A DNA stretch of 64,000 nt from Herbiconiux oxytropis (GTDB lineage: Bacteria > Actinomycetota > Actinomycetes > Actinomycetales > Microbacteriaceae). Location of the stretch: assembly GCF_024979315.1 (NCBI RefSeq), contig NZ_JANLCK010000013.1, positions 22,361 to 86,360 of the forward strand, in the 5' to 3' direction. The position numbers and the translations under genes were made by a program. The notes beneath the pieces are model-generated. The model was not told the origin of the DNA and did no database searches. It was given only the letters and a program-made list of their open reading frames with translations. Of the stretch, positions 1 through 8,295 are shown in pieces (the first letter of the stretch is position 1; the number at the start of each line of letters is the position of its first letter).

Positions 1-25
1 GGTCTACGAGCGGGAGTAGGGAGGG

Positions 26-514
26 TCAGCCCTCGAAGGTCTCCACGTTCGTGATCTCCACCGTGATGTCGCGCCCATTGGGAGCGGTGTAGGTGGTCTT
101 CTCGCCGATCTCCAGTCCGAGCACGGCCGTGCCGAGCGGGCTCTGCTCGCTGTAGACGTCGAGGTCGGCGTTGCCGGCGATCTCGCGGCTGCCGAGCAGG
201 AACCGCTCCTCGCCGCCGGCGACGACGGCCGTCACGACCACTCCGGGCTCGACCACCCCGTGACTCACGGGGGTCTCGCCCACCTGCGCAGTGCGCAGCA
301 GCTGCGTGAGCTGGCGGATGCGGGCCTCGATCTTTCCCTGCTCGTCCTTCGCGGCGTGGTAGCCGCCGTTCTCCTTGAGGTCGCCCTCTTCGCGCGCCTG
401 TTCGATGCGCTTGGCGATCTCGATGCGTGCGGGGCCGCTGAGCTGCTCGAGCTCGTTCGTCAGGCGGTCGTGCGCCTCCTGAGTGAGCCAGGTGACCTGG
501 GTGTCTTCAGCCAT
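26..514 (-). CDS. greA: Transcription elongation factor GreA
   Basis: GreA enters the secondary channel of RNA polymerase and stimulates cleavage of backtracked transcripts, rescuing stalled complexes in the cytoplasm. The 162-residue length is standard. An N-terminal coiled coil (about residues 12-80) carries the acidic tip REEGDLKEN at 41-49, the family's functional loop, and an FKBP-like domain follows. The ATG at 514 gives the expected N-terminus. A DUF4307 gene ends 9 bp upstream on the same strand, so the two are probably cotranscribed. Identification is firm. Confidence 0.97.
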   Translation of the reverse strand: MAEDTQVTWLTQEAHDRLTNELEQLSGPARIEIAKRIEQAREEGDLKENGGYHAAKDEQGKIEARIRQLTQLLRTAQVGETPVSHGVVEPGVVVTAVVAGGEERFLLGSREIAGNADLDVYSEQSPLGTAVLGLEIGEKTTYTAPNGRDITVEITNVETFEG

Positions 515-523
515 TGCGAAAGA

Positions 524-925
524 CTATGCGAGCCAGCAGTCGTAAATCAAACCCGTCGTGGCCAGCTCGCTCGTGCGCACGACCTCGGTGAACGAGCGGT
601 TCGCGAGGTCTGACGGCGGCACCTCGATGACCTTCCAGCCCACCACCGCGAACTTCTCGCTGAGCGCCTGCACGGCGCAGAGGGCGCCCTCGCCACGGGG
701 GAGGGTGACGTCGAAGCGCACCTCCACGTGACTGTCGTCGATCACGGTGTGGGCGATGTCCTGCGTGCCCACGGTCGCGTTCGTGCCGTCCAGGCCCGCC
801 CACACGACCCAGGCGATGAGCACGACGGCCACGGCGGATCCGGCGACCCAGGCCACCACGCGGGCCCGGAGCCGACGCGACGGCGTGCGGCCGTAGCGCT
901 CCTCGAGCAGGTGGTCGGTGCTCAC
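524..925 (-). CDS. DUF4307 single-pass membrane protein
   Basis: A 133-residue protein with a basic N-terminus (LEERYGRTPSRR), one transmembrane helix at about residues 26-46 and an extracytoplasmic remainder. It matches the actinobacterial DUF4307 family, which has no known function. The gene sits directly upstream of greA, 9 bp away, and is divergent from mca, so its promoter should lie within 926-1000. Family assignment is from recalled pattern, not a search. Confidence 0.8.
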   Translation of the reverse strand: MSTDHLLEERYGRTPSRRLRARVVAWVAGSAVAVVLIAWVVWAGLDGTNATVGTQDIAHTVIDDSHVEVRFDVTLPRGEGALCAVQALSEKFAVVGWKVIEVPPSDLANRSFTEVVRTSELATTGLIYDCWLA

Positions 926-1000
926 GCGGTGTTCTCCCGGTTCGGGACGATTAGTCTTGGGGGTGGTCCTGTTTCCAGGCTAATCGCATTCCATGAGGAG

Positions 1001-1888
1001 TTGAGACCGCTGACGCTGCGCCTCCTGGCCGTTCACGCCCACCCCGACGACGAGTCGAGCAAGGGCGCGGCCACCTACGCCTACTATCTCGATCGCGGTG
1101 TCGAGGTGATGGTGGTCAGCTGCACGGGCGGCGAACGCGGATCCGTGCTGAACGAGTCGCTCGAGCCCCGCATCTGGGCCGAGCGCGACATGGCGGGCCT
1201 CCGCCGCGTCGAGATGGCGGCGGCTCAGGCCGCGGTGGGCTTCCAGCACCGCTGGCTCGGCTACCACGACTCGGGCTGGATCGAGCCGGAGTCCGGCGAT
1301 CCGCTGCCCGTGAACTCGTTCGGGGCCATCCCGGTCGAGATCTCGGCGCAGCCGCTCGTGAAGCTCATCCGCGAGTTCCGCCCGCAGGTGCTCATCACCT
1401 ACGACGAGAACGGCGGCTACCCGCACCCGGACCACATCCGCACCCACGAGGTGTCGCTGCGGGCCTGGGAGCTCGCCGCCGACGCGTCGGCGCATCCGGA
1501 GCTCGGCGAGGCCTGGTCGATCTCGAAGCTCTACTACGACCGCACCATGAACCCCGCGCGCTTCGAGGCGGTCTTCGACTACCTCACCCGCGAGCTGCCC
1601 GAGCACGCGCTGCTGAAGACGCTGACCGAGATGCGCGGCTGGGTCGACGGCCGGCCGAACCTCGCCACCGTGAGCATCCCGGCCGGCGCGTTTTTCGACG
1701 TGCGCGACGCGGCCCTGCGGGCGCACGCGAGCCAGGTCGCCCCCGACCACCCCTTCTTCTTCTGGCCCAACGACATCCTGCAGACCGCGTGGCCCTACGA
1801 GGACTACCAGCTCGTGCAGTCGCGGGTGGAGGTCACCTCCACCGACCCCGAGACCGACCTCTTCGACGGCGTGGAGGACGAGGCGTGA
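1001..1888 (+). CDS. mca: Mycothiol S-conjugate amidase
   Basis: Mca hydrolyses mycothiol S-conjugates to a mercapturic acid and glucosaminyl-inositol, detoxifying electrophiles in organisms that use mycothiol. It belongs to the LmbE/PIG-L zinc hydrolases: the AHPDDE zinc motif lies at residues 13-18, with YDENGGYPHPDH mid-protein. I use the TTG at 1001, giving 295 residues that align with known Mca N-termini; GAGGAG at 995-1000 abuts it, so initiation at the CTG at 1010 is also possible. The last four bases overlap the next gene. Its presence implies that the organism makes mycothiol. Confidence 0.93.
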   Translation: MRPLTLRLLAVHAHPDDESSKGAATYAYYLDRGVEVMVVSCTGGERGSVLNESLEPRIWAERDMAGLRRVEMAAAQAAVGFQHRWLGYHDSGWIEPESGDPLPVNSFGAIPVEISAQPLVKLIREFRPQVLITYDENGGYPHPDHIRTHEVSLRAWELAADASAHPELGEAWSISKLYYDRTMNPARFEAVFDYLTRELPEHALLKTLTEMRGWVDGRPNLATVSIPAGAFFDVRDAALRAHASQVAPDHPFFFWPNDILQTAWPYEDYQLVQSRVEVTSTDPETDLFDGVEDEA

Positions 1889-2259
1889 GCGCGCTCCTCG
1901 ACCACCTCGTCGCGGTGGCCGTGGCGACCGAGGAGAACACCCCCGATCCGGATCAGGTGACGCCGGGTGTCATCGGCTTCATCGCGACCTTCTTCGTGGC
2001 GGCCGTGACGGTGCTGCTCGTGATCGACATGGTGCGGCGGGTGCGCCGGGTGAACTACCGGGCGCAGGTGCGCGAGCAGCTCGAGGCCGAGGTGGCAGCG
2101 CGCGACGCGGCTGCCGCGGCTGACGCAGGTGCAGTGGCCCCGGCCGGGTCGGTCGGCTCGGCCGGGTCAGCCGGGTCGGCCGGGTCAGCCGTTGAAGGGC
2201 GGGTCGATGGCCAGCAGCAGGATCGCGGTCCAGTGGCAGAGGAACGCGACGACCGTTAG
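1885..2259 (+). CDS. Small membrane protein with Gly-Ser-Ala repeat tail
   Basis: A 124-residue protein beginning at a GTG that overlaps the mca stop (GTGA), so it is probably translationally coupled to mca. One transmembrane helix lies at about residues 30-50, followed by a basic, helical cytoplasmic segment. The tail carries five 3-residue units of GSV/GSA type encoded by 9-bp tandem repeats at 2146-2190. Small membrane proteins next to mca are common in Actinobacteria, but I recognise no named family or function. The last 75 bp are antisense to the haemolysin III-like gene. Confidence 0.7.
   Translation: MSALLDHLVAVAVATEENTPDPDQVTPGVIGFIATFFVAAVTVLLVIDMVRRVRRVNYRAQVREQLEAEVAARDAAAAADAGAVAPAGSVGSAGSAGSAGSAVEGRVDGQQQDRGPVAEERDDR
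2146..2190. repeat. 9-bp coding minisatellite (5 units)
   Basis: Five consecutive 9-bp units of the form GGGTCRGCC with small variations. On the plus strand they encode the Gly-Ser-Ala/Val tail of the small membrane protein. On the minus strand the last unit supplies the TGA stop (bases 2185-2187) of the haemolysin III-like gene. Copy number could change by slippage in steps of three residues without a frameshift. Confidence 0.85.
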
Positions 2260-2931
2260 CGTGTGGAACACCTCGTGGAAGCCGAACCTCCCGGGGAAGA
2301 CGTTGGGCTTCTTGAGCGCGTAGGCCACCGCACCGAGCGTGTAGGCGAGGCCTCCCGCGGCGACCAGGATCATCGAGGCGGCATTCACCGCGAAGATGTC
2401 GCCGAGGTAGGCCACAGCCGCCCAGCCCAGCGCCAGGTAGAGCACGACGTAGAGCCAGCGCGGTGCGCCGATCCAGAACACCCGGAAGCCGATGCCCAGG
2501 AGCGCTCCCGCCCAGACCACCACGAGCAGCAGGGAGCCCTTCTCGGGCGGCAGCGCGAGCACGGCGATCGGCGTGTAGGTTCCCGCGATCAGCAGGAAGA
2601 TGTTGGCGTGGTCGATGCGCTTGAAGAGCAGCTTCGTCTTCGGTTTCCAGTCGATGCGGTGGTAGAGCGCGGAGTTGCCGAACAGCAGCATCGAGGTGAG
2701 GGTGAAGACCGCACTCGCCCATTTCGCCGGAGCGCCCTCGGCCAGCACGATGAGCACGATGCCCGCCACGACGGTGAAGGGGAACGTTCCGGCGTGGATC
2801 CAGCCCCGCCAGGTGGGCTTCTGCTCGGCGGGCGAGTGCTCGATCTCGTCGTCGAGCAGGGGCACGTTCGGGAGGTCGGGACCGCCGTCGGCCGTGGTGT
2901 CGGCAGCGGCAGGGATCTCGGGTGCAGCCAT
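2185..2931 (-). CDS. PAQR/haemolysin III family membrane protein
   Basis: A 248-residue polytopic protein with about seven transmembrane helices after a hydrophilic N-terminus of about 40 residues. Family signatures are the SALYH motif (the first conserved histidine), KRIDHANIFLLIAGTYTP and a late HTL...CHW segment, as in the haemolysin III/TrhA group of the PAQR superfamily. Bacterial members have been linked to membrane lipid homeostasis; true haemolysis is doubtful. The gene converges on the mca operon, overlapping it by 75 bp, and its stop lies inside the 9-bp repeat. Confidence 0.9.
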   Translation of the reverse strand: MAAPEIPAAADTTADGGPDLPNVPLLDDEIEHSPAEQKPTWRGWIHAGTFPFTVVAGIVLIVLAEGAPAKWASAVFTLTSMLLFGNSALYHRIDWKPKTKLLFKRIDHANIFLLIAGTYTPIAVLALPPEKGSLLLVVVWAGALLGIGFRVFWIGAPRWLYVVLYLALGWAAVAYLGDIFAVNAASMILVAAGGLAYTLGAVAYALKKPNVFPGRFGFHEVFHTLTVVAFLCHWTAILLLAIDPPFNG

Positions 2932-2968
2932 GTGCTCAGACTACGCCAGCAGCGAGTAACGTGACTGT

Positions 2969-3754
2969 GTGCCGAAACGCCAGCAGCAGGTCGGAGAAGG
3001 TCTTCTCTATCGCCTCTACCAGAGGCGCATCCGCCGTCACCTCGACGGATCGGTGTTGCCCAAGCACGTCGCCATGATCCTCGACGGCAACCGTCGCTGG
3101 GCCAAGCAGCGCTCGCTCGGCACCGCCGCGCACGGGCACCGGGCGGGGGCCGCGAAGATCCGCGAGTTCCTCGAGTGGTGCGACGATCTCGGCATCGAGG
3201 TCGTGACCCTCTACCTGCTCTCGACCGACAACCTCAGCAACCGCTCAGGCGACGAGCTCACCGAACTGATCGAGATCATCGCCGACCTCGCCGACGACAT
3301 CTCGCGCTTCCGTGACTGGCGGGTCAAGCACGTCGGCACCAACGCAGGCCTCCCCGAGCCGCTCATCGCGGCCCTCGACGGCGCCGAGGCCCGAACCGCC
3401 CAGCACGGCGGGCTGCACGTGAACCTCGCGGTGGGCTACGGAGGTCGTTCGGAGATCGCGGATGCGGTGCGCAGCATCATCCAGAAGCACCGCGACCTCG
3501 GTCACGGGCTCGACGAGCTCGAGGCCGACATCGACCAGGAGCTCATCGCCGAGCACCTCTACACGGGTGGCCAGCCGGATCCGGATCTCGTCATCCGCAC
3601 CTCGGGCGAGCAGCGCCTCAGCGACTTCATGCTCTGGCAGTCGGCCCACAGCGAGTTCTATTTCATGGAGGCCCTCGGCCCCGACGTGCGCGAGGTCGAC
3701 TTCCTGCGTGCCCTCCGCGACTACTCCCGCCGCCAACGGAGGTTTGGTTCTTAG
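2969..3754 (+). CDS. Isoprenyl transferase (cis-prenyl diphosphate synthase)
   Basis: Cis-prenyl transferases condense isopentenyl diphosphate units to make polyprenyl carriers for cell wall synthesis. The P-loop-like MILDGNRRWAK lies at residues 36-46 with the catalytic Asp at 39, and RTSGEQRLS near the C-terminus. The 261-residue length resembles the short-chain Z-farnesyl diphosphate synthase of mycobacteria (Rv1086) more than the longer decaprenyl enzyme, so product length is uncertain. The start is the GTG at 2969. The TAG stop is the first three bases of a repeated hairpin element. Confidence 0.92.
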   Translation: MPKRQQQVGEGLLYRLYQRRIRRHLDGSVLPKHVAMILDGNRRWAKQRSLGTAAHGHRAGAAKIREFLEWCDDLGIEVVTLYLLSTDNLSNRSGDELTELIEIIADLADDISRFRDWRVKHVGTNAGLPEPLIAALDGAEARTAQHGGLHVNLAVGYGGRSEIADAVRSIIQKHRDLGHGLDELEADIDQELIAEHLYTGGQPDPDLVIRTSGEQRLSDFMLWQSAHSEFYFMEALGPDVREVDFLRALRDYSRRQRRFGS

Positions 3755-3830
3755 CCGCGCCGCCGCCTCTGCGGCGCGGGCGACATGCGGTGCCGCCGCC
3801 GCGATGCGTCGCTGCGCGGCGCATCGCGGC
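3752..3830 (+). repeat. Stop-coincident double-hairpin repeat, copy 1
   Basis: The prenyl transferase TAG stop begins a 29-bp segment (3752-3780) found identically at 63361-63389. It holds a perfect 9-bp stem, CCGCGCCGC (3755-3763) with GCGGCGCGG (3771-3779), around a CGCCTCT loop. A second perfect 11-bp stem follows at 3798-3808 and 3820-3830. There is no T-run, so it is either a non-canonical terminator or a REP-like intergenic repeat. Confidence 0.75.
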
Positions 3831-4077
3831 GACGGTACCGCCTTGGGTCGGGTTGGGTGGGGCCTCTCACGAATTACACCCGTGTAACACACTGTTAATC
3901 TTCTGCGTTGCGTGTCGTAACCCACGCATCCGGCAACGAGCGTAGCTTCGGTCACATCAGGCATGGCGCCTGATCGAGACGGCCACATAAGTACGTTTCG
4001 ACACAACCACCGTGGCCCGATCGCCTACTGAATCCGAGCGCCGAGCGTTCGGGGTTGGAGTGGATGTGGCCGAGCCC
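3831..4077 (+). promoter_or_regulatory. Leader region upstream of phoH
   Basis: With the repeat before it, this makes a gap of about 320 bp. Local AT content rises around 3878-3925, where a promoter would be expected, but I cannot assign -35 and -10 boxes with confidence. A small hairpin, ATCAGGC (3956-3962) with GCCTGAT (3968-3974), lies downstream. I see no conserved riboswitch and no credible short gene. Confidence 0.35.
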
Positions 4078-5448
4078 ATGACTCATCAGACCAGCGGGAA
4101 CAGCACCGGAGGGGAAGCACGAGGCAGCACCAGCACCACTCGCACGACATCGACCGCCGAGGTGACCTATGTTCTGGACACCTCGGTTCTTCTGTCTGAT
4201 CCGAAGGCGATCTTCCGGTTCGCCGAGCACGCGGTGGTCCTCCCGGTGATCGTCATCACCGAGCTGGAGTCCAAGCGCAACGACCCCGAGATCGGGTACT
4301 TCGCCCGGCAGGCGCTGCGCAACCTCGACGAGCTGCGCGTGCAGCACGAGCGGCTCGACTTCCCGATCGCGGTCGGCACCGAGGGCGGATCGCTGCGAGT
4401 GGAGCTGAACCACTCCAACACCTCGGTGCTGCCCTCCGGCCTCCAGCTCGGCGACAACGACACCCGCATCCTCGCGGTGGCGCAGAACCTGTCGAACGAC
4501 GGGCTCAACGTGACGGTGGTCTCGAAGGATCTGCCGCTGCGCGTCAAGGCCGCCTCGATCGGCCTCGCGGCCGAGGAGTACCGCGCCGAGCTCGCGGTCG
4601 ACTCCGGCTGGACCGGCATCGACTCGATCACGCTCGGCTCCGACGAGATGGCGCGGCTCTACGACCAGGAGACGCTCAGCACGCCGCTCGTCCGCGACAT
4701 GCCGCTGAACACGGGCCTCGTCATCCACTCGGATCGGGGATCGGCGCTCGGCCGCGTGGTCTCACGCGACACGTTCCAGGTCGTGCGCGGCGACCGCGAC
4801 GTCTTCGGTCTGCACGGGCGCTCGGCGGAGCAGCGCGTGGCGATCGACATGCTGCTCGACCCGGAGGTCGGGATCGTGTCGCTGGGGGGTCGAGCCGGTA
4901 CGGGGAAGTCCGCTCTGGCCCTGTGCGCCGGTCTCGAGGCGGTGCTGGAGAAGCAGCAGCACAAGAAGATCATGGTGTTCCGGCCGCTCTACGCGGTGGG
5001 CGGCCAGGAGCTCGGCTTCCTGCCGGGCGACGCGGCCGAGAAGATGAACCCGTGGGCGCAGGCCGTGTTCGACACCCTCGGCTCGCTCGTGTCGCAGAAC
5101 GTGCTCGACGAGGTGATCGATCGCGGCATTCTCGAGGTGCTGCCGCTCACCCACATCCGGGGCCGTTCGCTGCACGACGCGTTCGTGATCGTCGACGAGG
5201 CGCAATCGCTCGAGCGCAACGTGCTGCTCACGGTGCTCTCCCGCATCGGGCAGAACTCGCGCGTGGTGCTCACGCACGACGTCGCGCAGCGCGACAACCT
5301 GCGGGTGGGGCGGCACGACGGCGTCGCCTCGGTGATCGAGACGCTCAAGGGCCACTCGCTCTTCGGGCACATCACCCTCACCCGCTCGGAGCGCTCCGCC
5401 ATCGCCGCGCTCGTCACCGAGATGCTGGAGTCGAACGAGCTCGCCTAG
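4078..5448 (+). CDS. PIN domain-PhoH family ATPase (PhoH2 type)
   Basis: A two-domain cytoplasmic protein. The N-terminal PIN ribonuclease domain starts at [12 protein letters not shown] (about residues 30-40) with the acidic ITELESKR further on. The C-terminal PhoH helicase-like ATPase has Walker [10 protein letters not shown] (about 272-280) and Walker [10 protein letters not shown]. Mycobacterial PhoH2 has this architecture and acts as an RNA helicase/RNase. From the ATG at 4078 it is 456 residues; an in-frame GTG at 4060 just after GGAG is an alternative start. The gene stands alone and ends at a strong terminator. Confidence 0.92.
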   Translation: MTHQTSGNSTGGEARGSTSTTRTTSTAEVTYVLDTSVLLSDPKAIFRFAEHAVVLPVIVITELESKRNDPEIGYFARQALRNLDELRVQHERLDFPIAVGTEGGSLRVELNHSNTSVLPSGLQLGDNDTRILAVAQNLSNDGLNVTVVSKDLPLRVKAASIGLAAEEYRAELAVDSGWTGIDSITLGSDEMARLYDQETLSTPLVRDMPLNTGLVIHSDRGSALGRVVSRDTFQVVRGDRDVFGLHGRSAEQRVAIDMLLDPEVGIVSLGGRAGTGKSALALCAGLEAVLEKQQHKKIMVFRPLYAVGGQELGFLPGDAAEKMNPWAQAVFDTLGSLVSQNVLDEVIDRGILEVLPLTHIRGRSLHDAFVIVDEAQSLERNVLLTVLSRIGQNSRVVLTHDVAQRDNLRVGRHDGVASVIETLKGHSLFGHITLTRSERSAIAALVTEMLESNELA

Positions 5449-5472
5449 CGGCTCCTGCACAGAGAGCAATCG

Positions 5473-5509
5473 GGGCCGCGACCATCCACCGACGTGGGGG
5501 TCGCGGCCC
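5473..5509 (+). terminator. Intrinsic terminator of phoH
   Basis: A perfect 11-bp stem, GGGCCGCGACC (5473-5483) paired with GGTCGCGGCCC (5499-5509), lies 25 bp after the PhoH stop. The downstream tail TTCGCTGTCTT is only moderately T-rich, as is usual in high-GC genomes. Confidence 0.8.
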
Positions 5510-5588
5510 TTCGCTGTCTTGCGCGGCGTAGCGTGCCGGCATGCCGTTCGAATTCGATTCCGTCTCCTCGCATCCGCCGTGAGAGATC

Positions 5589-6011
5589 GTGCCGCTGTCC
5601 TACCTGGCCGCCGTGAGCGTGACGCTCGCGGTCGTCGACGCGCGGGAGCAACGACTGCCGAACACGCTCGTGATGCCCGGGCTGGTGCTGCTCGGGTGGG
5701 CGATCGTCGGTGCGGAGGTGCAGGAGCCCGGTCGTGCGCTCTCCGTGCTCGCCGCCTGCGCCTGCGCTGCCGCCGTCTTCGGCGCCGGCTGGCTGGCCGG
5801 GGCCGTGGGAATGGGCGACGTCAAGCTGGCCGTGCTGCTGGCGGGCACGGCAGCGCTCCTGGGAGCTGTCGTCCTGCCCCTTGCCGGCGTCGCCCTCGCC
5901 CTGCTGATGGCACCGGCACTGGTCTCCGCCTGCAGCGACACCCGGATCCCGCTGGGCCCGCCGCTGCTCGCGGCCTTCTGGTGGGCGACGGTCCTCGCCT
6001 GGCCTCCGTGA
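5589..6011 (+). CDS. A24 family prepilin-type peptidase (core only)
   Basis: A 140-residue polytopic membrane protein containing only the A24 aspartic peptidase core. The two catalytic aspartates are visible in VDAREQRLPN (about residue 17) and GMGDVKL (about 77). It lacks the N-terminal methyltransferase domain of bifunctional PilD enzymes. Such short forms process type IV pilin-like or Tad/Flp prepilins, but no pilin or secretion gene lies nearby, so the substrate is unknown. The start is the GTG at 5589. An in-frame ATG at 5541 is separated from it by a TGA at 5580. Confidence 0.85.
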   Translation: MPLSYLAAVSVTLAVVDAREQRLPNTLVMPGLVLLGWAIVGAEVQEPGRALSVLAACACAAAVFGAGWLAGAVGMGDVKLAVLLAGTAALLGAVVLPLAGVALALLMAPALVSACSDTRIPLGPPLLAAFWWATVLAWPP

Positions 6012-6073
6012 GCTCCGCCACCACCGCCCCCACCGCCGGCGGGGGAGACGACGGAGTTCGGGCCCTGCAGCGC

Positions 6074-6119
6074 AGACGACGGAGCCTCAGCCACCTGTGG
6101 GGCTGAGGCTCCGTCGTCT
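6074..6119. terminator. Bidirectional terminator between the A24 peptidase and fumC
   Basis: A 19-bp perfect inverted repeat (6074-6092 with 6101-6119) with an 8-base loop between two convergent genes. The core arms read GACGACGGAGCCTCAGCC and its complement. It ends in a TTCGGG tail on the plus strand and lies 15 bp from the fumC stop on the other side. Confidence 0.88.
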
Positions 6120-6133
6120 TCGGGTGAGGGAAG

Positions 6134-7549
6134 CTACTTCGCGGCGGGCGGGGCCGTCATCGAGAGCACGTCGAGCGCCGAGTCGAGCTGCTCGAGGGTG
6201 ACCTCGCCGCGCTCCACGAAGCCGAGGTCGATCACGGCCTCGCGCACCGTGAGGCCCTTGGCCACGGAGTGCTTGGCGATCTTCGCGGCCGCTTCGTAGC
6301 CGATCACGCGGTTCAACGGCGTCACGATCGACGGCGACGACTCCGCGAGGGCACGGGCGCGCTCGAGGTTGGCCTCGAGACCCACGACCGTCTTGTCGGC
6401 CAGGAGCACCGAGGAGTTCGCGAGCAGACGGATCGACTCGAGCAGCGCGGTGCCCATCACCGGGATGGCCACGTTGAGCTCGAACGCGCCGGAGGCACCC
6501 GACCAGGCGATCGACGCATCGTTGCCGATCACGCGCGAGCAGACCATGAGCACGGCCTCGGGGATGACCGGGTTGACCTTGCCGGGCATGATCGACGAGC
6601 CTGGCTGCAGGTCGGGGATGTGCAGTTCGCCGATGCCGGTGTTCGGGCCCGAGCCCATCCAGCGCAGGTCGTTGCAGATCTTGGTGAGCGACACGGCGAG
6701 CACGCGCAGGGCTCCGGATGCCTCCACGAGCGAATCGCGGGCACCCTGGGCCTCGAAGTGGTCGCGGGCCTCGGTGATCGGCAGGCCCGTCTCGTCGGCG
6801 AGCAGCGAGATCACGAGCTGCGGGAACCCGGCGGGCGTGTTGATGCCCGTGCCCACGGCGGTGCCGCCGAGCGGAACCTCGGCCACGCGGGGGAGCGCCG
6901 ACTTCACGCGCTCGATGCCGAGGCGGATCTGCGCGGCGTAGCCGCCGAACTCCTGGCCGAGGGTCACGGGCGTCGCGTCCATCAGGTGGGTGCGGCCCGC
7001 CTTGACGGCGGTGGCCCACAGCGCGGCCTTCTCCTCGAGCGCCTTCTGCAGGTGCTCGAGCGAGGGGATCAGGTCGTGGATGAGGGCACCCGTGACGGCG
7101 ACGTGCACGGAGGTGGGGAACACGTCGTTGGAGGACTGCGAGGCGTTCACGTGGTCGTTGGGGTGCACGTTCGAGCCGAGGGACTCGGTGGCGAGCGAGG
7201 CGAGCACCTCGTTCATGTTCATGTTCGACGAGGTGCCGGATCCGGTCTGGTAGACGTCGATCGGGAAGTCGCCCTCGAACTCGCCGGCGACAACGCGGTC
7301 GGCGGCCGCGGCGATGGCCTGGGCGATCGTGTCGTCGAGCACGCCCAGCTTGCTGTTGGCGAGCGCTGCCGCCTTCTTGATGCGCGCGAGCGCGGCGATC
7401 TGGGCGGTCTCGAGCCCGGCGCCGGAGATGGGGAAGTTCTCGACCGCGCGCTGGGTCTGCGCGCCGTAGCGGGCGGAGACGGGAACCCGCACCTCGCCCA
7501 TCGTGTCGTGCTCGATGCGGTACTCGGTCTGATCGGCGGTGTCCACCAC
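6134..7549 (-). CDS. fumC: Fumarate hydratase, class II
   Basis: Class II fumarase interconverts fumarate and malate in the citric acid cycle, as a cytoplasmic homotetramer independent of iron-sulfur clusters. The 471-residue length is standard and the superfamily signature [11 protein letters not shown] is present. The start is a GTG (7549, or the adjacent GTG at 7546) preceded by GAAAGGA. It is the last gene of a leftward block; the carbonic anhydrase gene ends 83 bp upstream. Confidence 0.97.
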   Translation of the reverse strand: MVDTADQTEYRIEHDTMGEVRVPVSARYGAQTQRAVENFPISGAGLETAQIAALARIKKAAALANSKLGVLDDTIAQAIAAAADRVVAGEFEGDFPIDVYQTGSGTSSNMNMNEVLASLATESLGSNVHPNDHVNASQSSNDVFPTSVHVAVTGALIHDLIPSLEHLQKALEEKAALWATAVKAGRTHLMDATPVTLGQEFGGYAAQIRLGIERVKSALPRVAEVPLGGTAVGTGINTPAGFPQLVISLLADETGLPITEARDHFEAQGARDSLVEASGALRVLAVSLTKICNDLRWMGSGPNTGIGELHIPDLQPGSSIMPGKVNPVIPEAVLMVCSRVIGNDASIAWSGASGAFELNVAIPVMGTALLESIRLLANSSVLLADKTVVGLEANLERARALAESSPSIVTPLNRVIGYEAAAKIAKHSVAKGLTVREAVIDLGFVERGEVTLEQLDSALDVLSMTAPPAAK

Positions 7550-7632
7550 TGTGTGGTCGTCCTTTCGTCATGCCGGCGACGCAGCGCAGCGGCGTTGTGT
7601 TCCTGGGGTTGCGTACTGATGGAGGTCGCGGG

Positions 7633-8295
7633 TCAGAGATCGCCGATGGCGATGTCGGCGACGGCCCGGCCTTCGGCGAGGCGGTAGTTCGCGCCCACCA
7701 CAGCCAATCTACCCTCCGCGACCGCGTGGGTGATGATCTCCGACGACTCCAGCAGCTGGCCGACGGTGGAGCGGAGGTGGGCCTTGCCGACCGCACCCGC
7801 ATCCGGAGCCGTGAGCAGCGATCCGTCGTCGGCGCGTTCGGTGGGCACCTTGTCGAGGGCGGGCACGATCTGCTCCACGAGGCCGCGGATGTGGCCGGGC
7901 AGGGGAGCGGCGTCGGGCAGCTGCGAGTCGATGGCCGCGCGCACGGCACCGCACTCATCGTGCCCGAGCACGACGATGAGGGCGACGCCGAGCACCTCCA
8001 CGGCGTACTCGAGGCTGCCGATGACGGAGTCGGAGATGACCTGCCCGGCGTTCCGCACCACGAAGAGGTCGCCGAGGCCGAGGTCGAAGATGATCTCGGC
8101 GGCCAATCGCGAGTCGGCGCAGCCGAACAGCGCCGCACGCGGGGTCTGCACGTGCGAGGTCTTGGCTCGCGTCTCCACGTCCTGACGCGGGTGCTTCGGG
8201 GTGCCGGCCATGAACCGCTCGTTGCCGCGCAGCATGGTGGCCCAGACTCTCGAGGGTGTCGTGGCCTCGGTGCCGTTGCCGTCCTGGTCTGTCAT
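7633..8295 (-). CDS. Beta-class carbonic anhydrase
   Basis: Catalyses reversible hydration of CO2 to bicarbonate. The zinc ligands are evident: Cys-Ala-Asp-Ser-Arg in FGCADSR and His-x-x-Cys in GHDECG, with the intervening RNAGQV segment. The ATG at 8295 gives 220 residues and overlaps the stop of the DUF4245 gene by four bases, so translational coupling is likely. Longer upstream readings in this frame are antisense noise from DUF4245. Confidence 0.95.
   Translation of the reverse strand: MTDQDGNGTEATTPSRVWATMLRGNERFMAGTPKHPRQDVETRAKTSHVQTPRAALFGCADSRLAAEIIFDLGLGDLFVVRNAGQVISDSVIGSLEYAVEVLGVALIVVLGHDECGAVRAAIDSQLPDAAPLPGHIRGLVEQIVPALDKVPTERADDGSLLTAPDAGAVGKAHLRSTVGQLLESSEIITHAVAEGRLAVVGANYRLAEGRAVADIAIGDL

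Noticed and set aside
728..1000. Upstream extension of the Mca reading frame to 386 residues
   Set aside because: The extra residues are arginine/histidine-rich low-complexity sequence antisense to the DUF4307 gene, and the conserved protein starts at about 1001.
3956..3974. Small hairpin ATCAGGC/GCCTGAT as a riboswitch
   Set aside because: It is too short and without any conserved aptamer core; no known riboswitch class matches.
3245..4006. A leftward 253-residue frame over the prenyl transferase end and the intergenic gap
   Set aside because: It is the antisense of a well-conserved enzyme and shows typical shadow composition.
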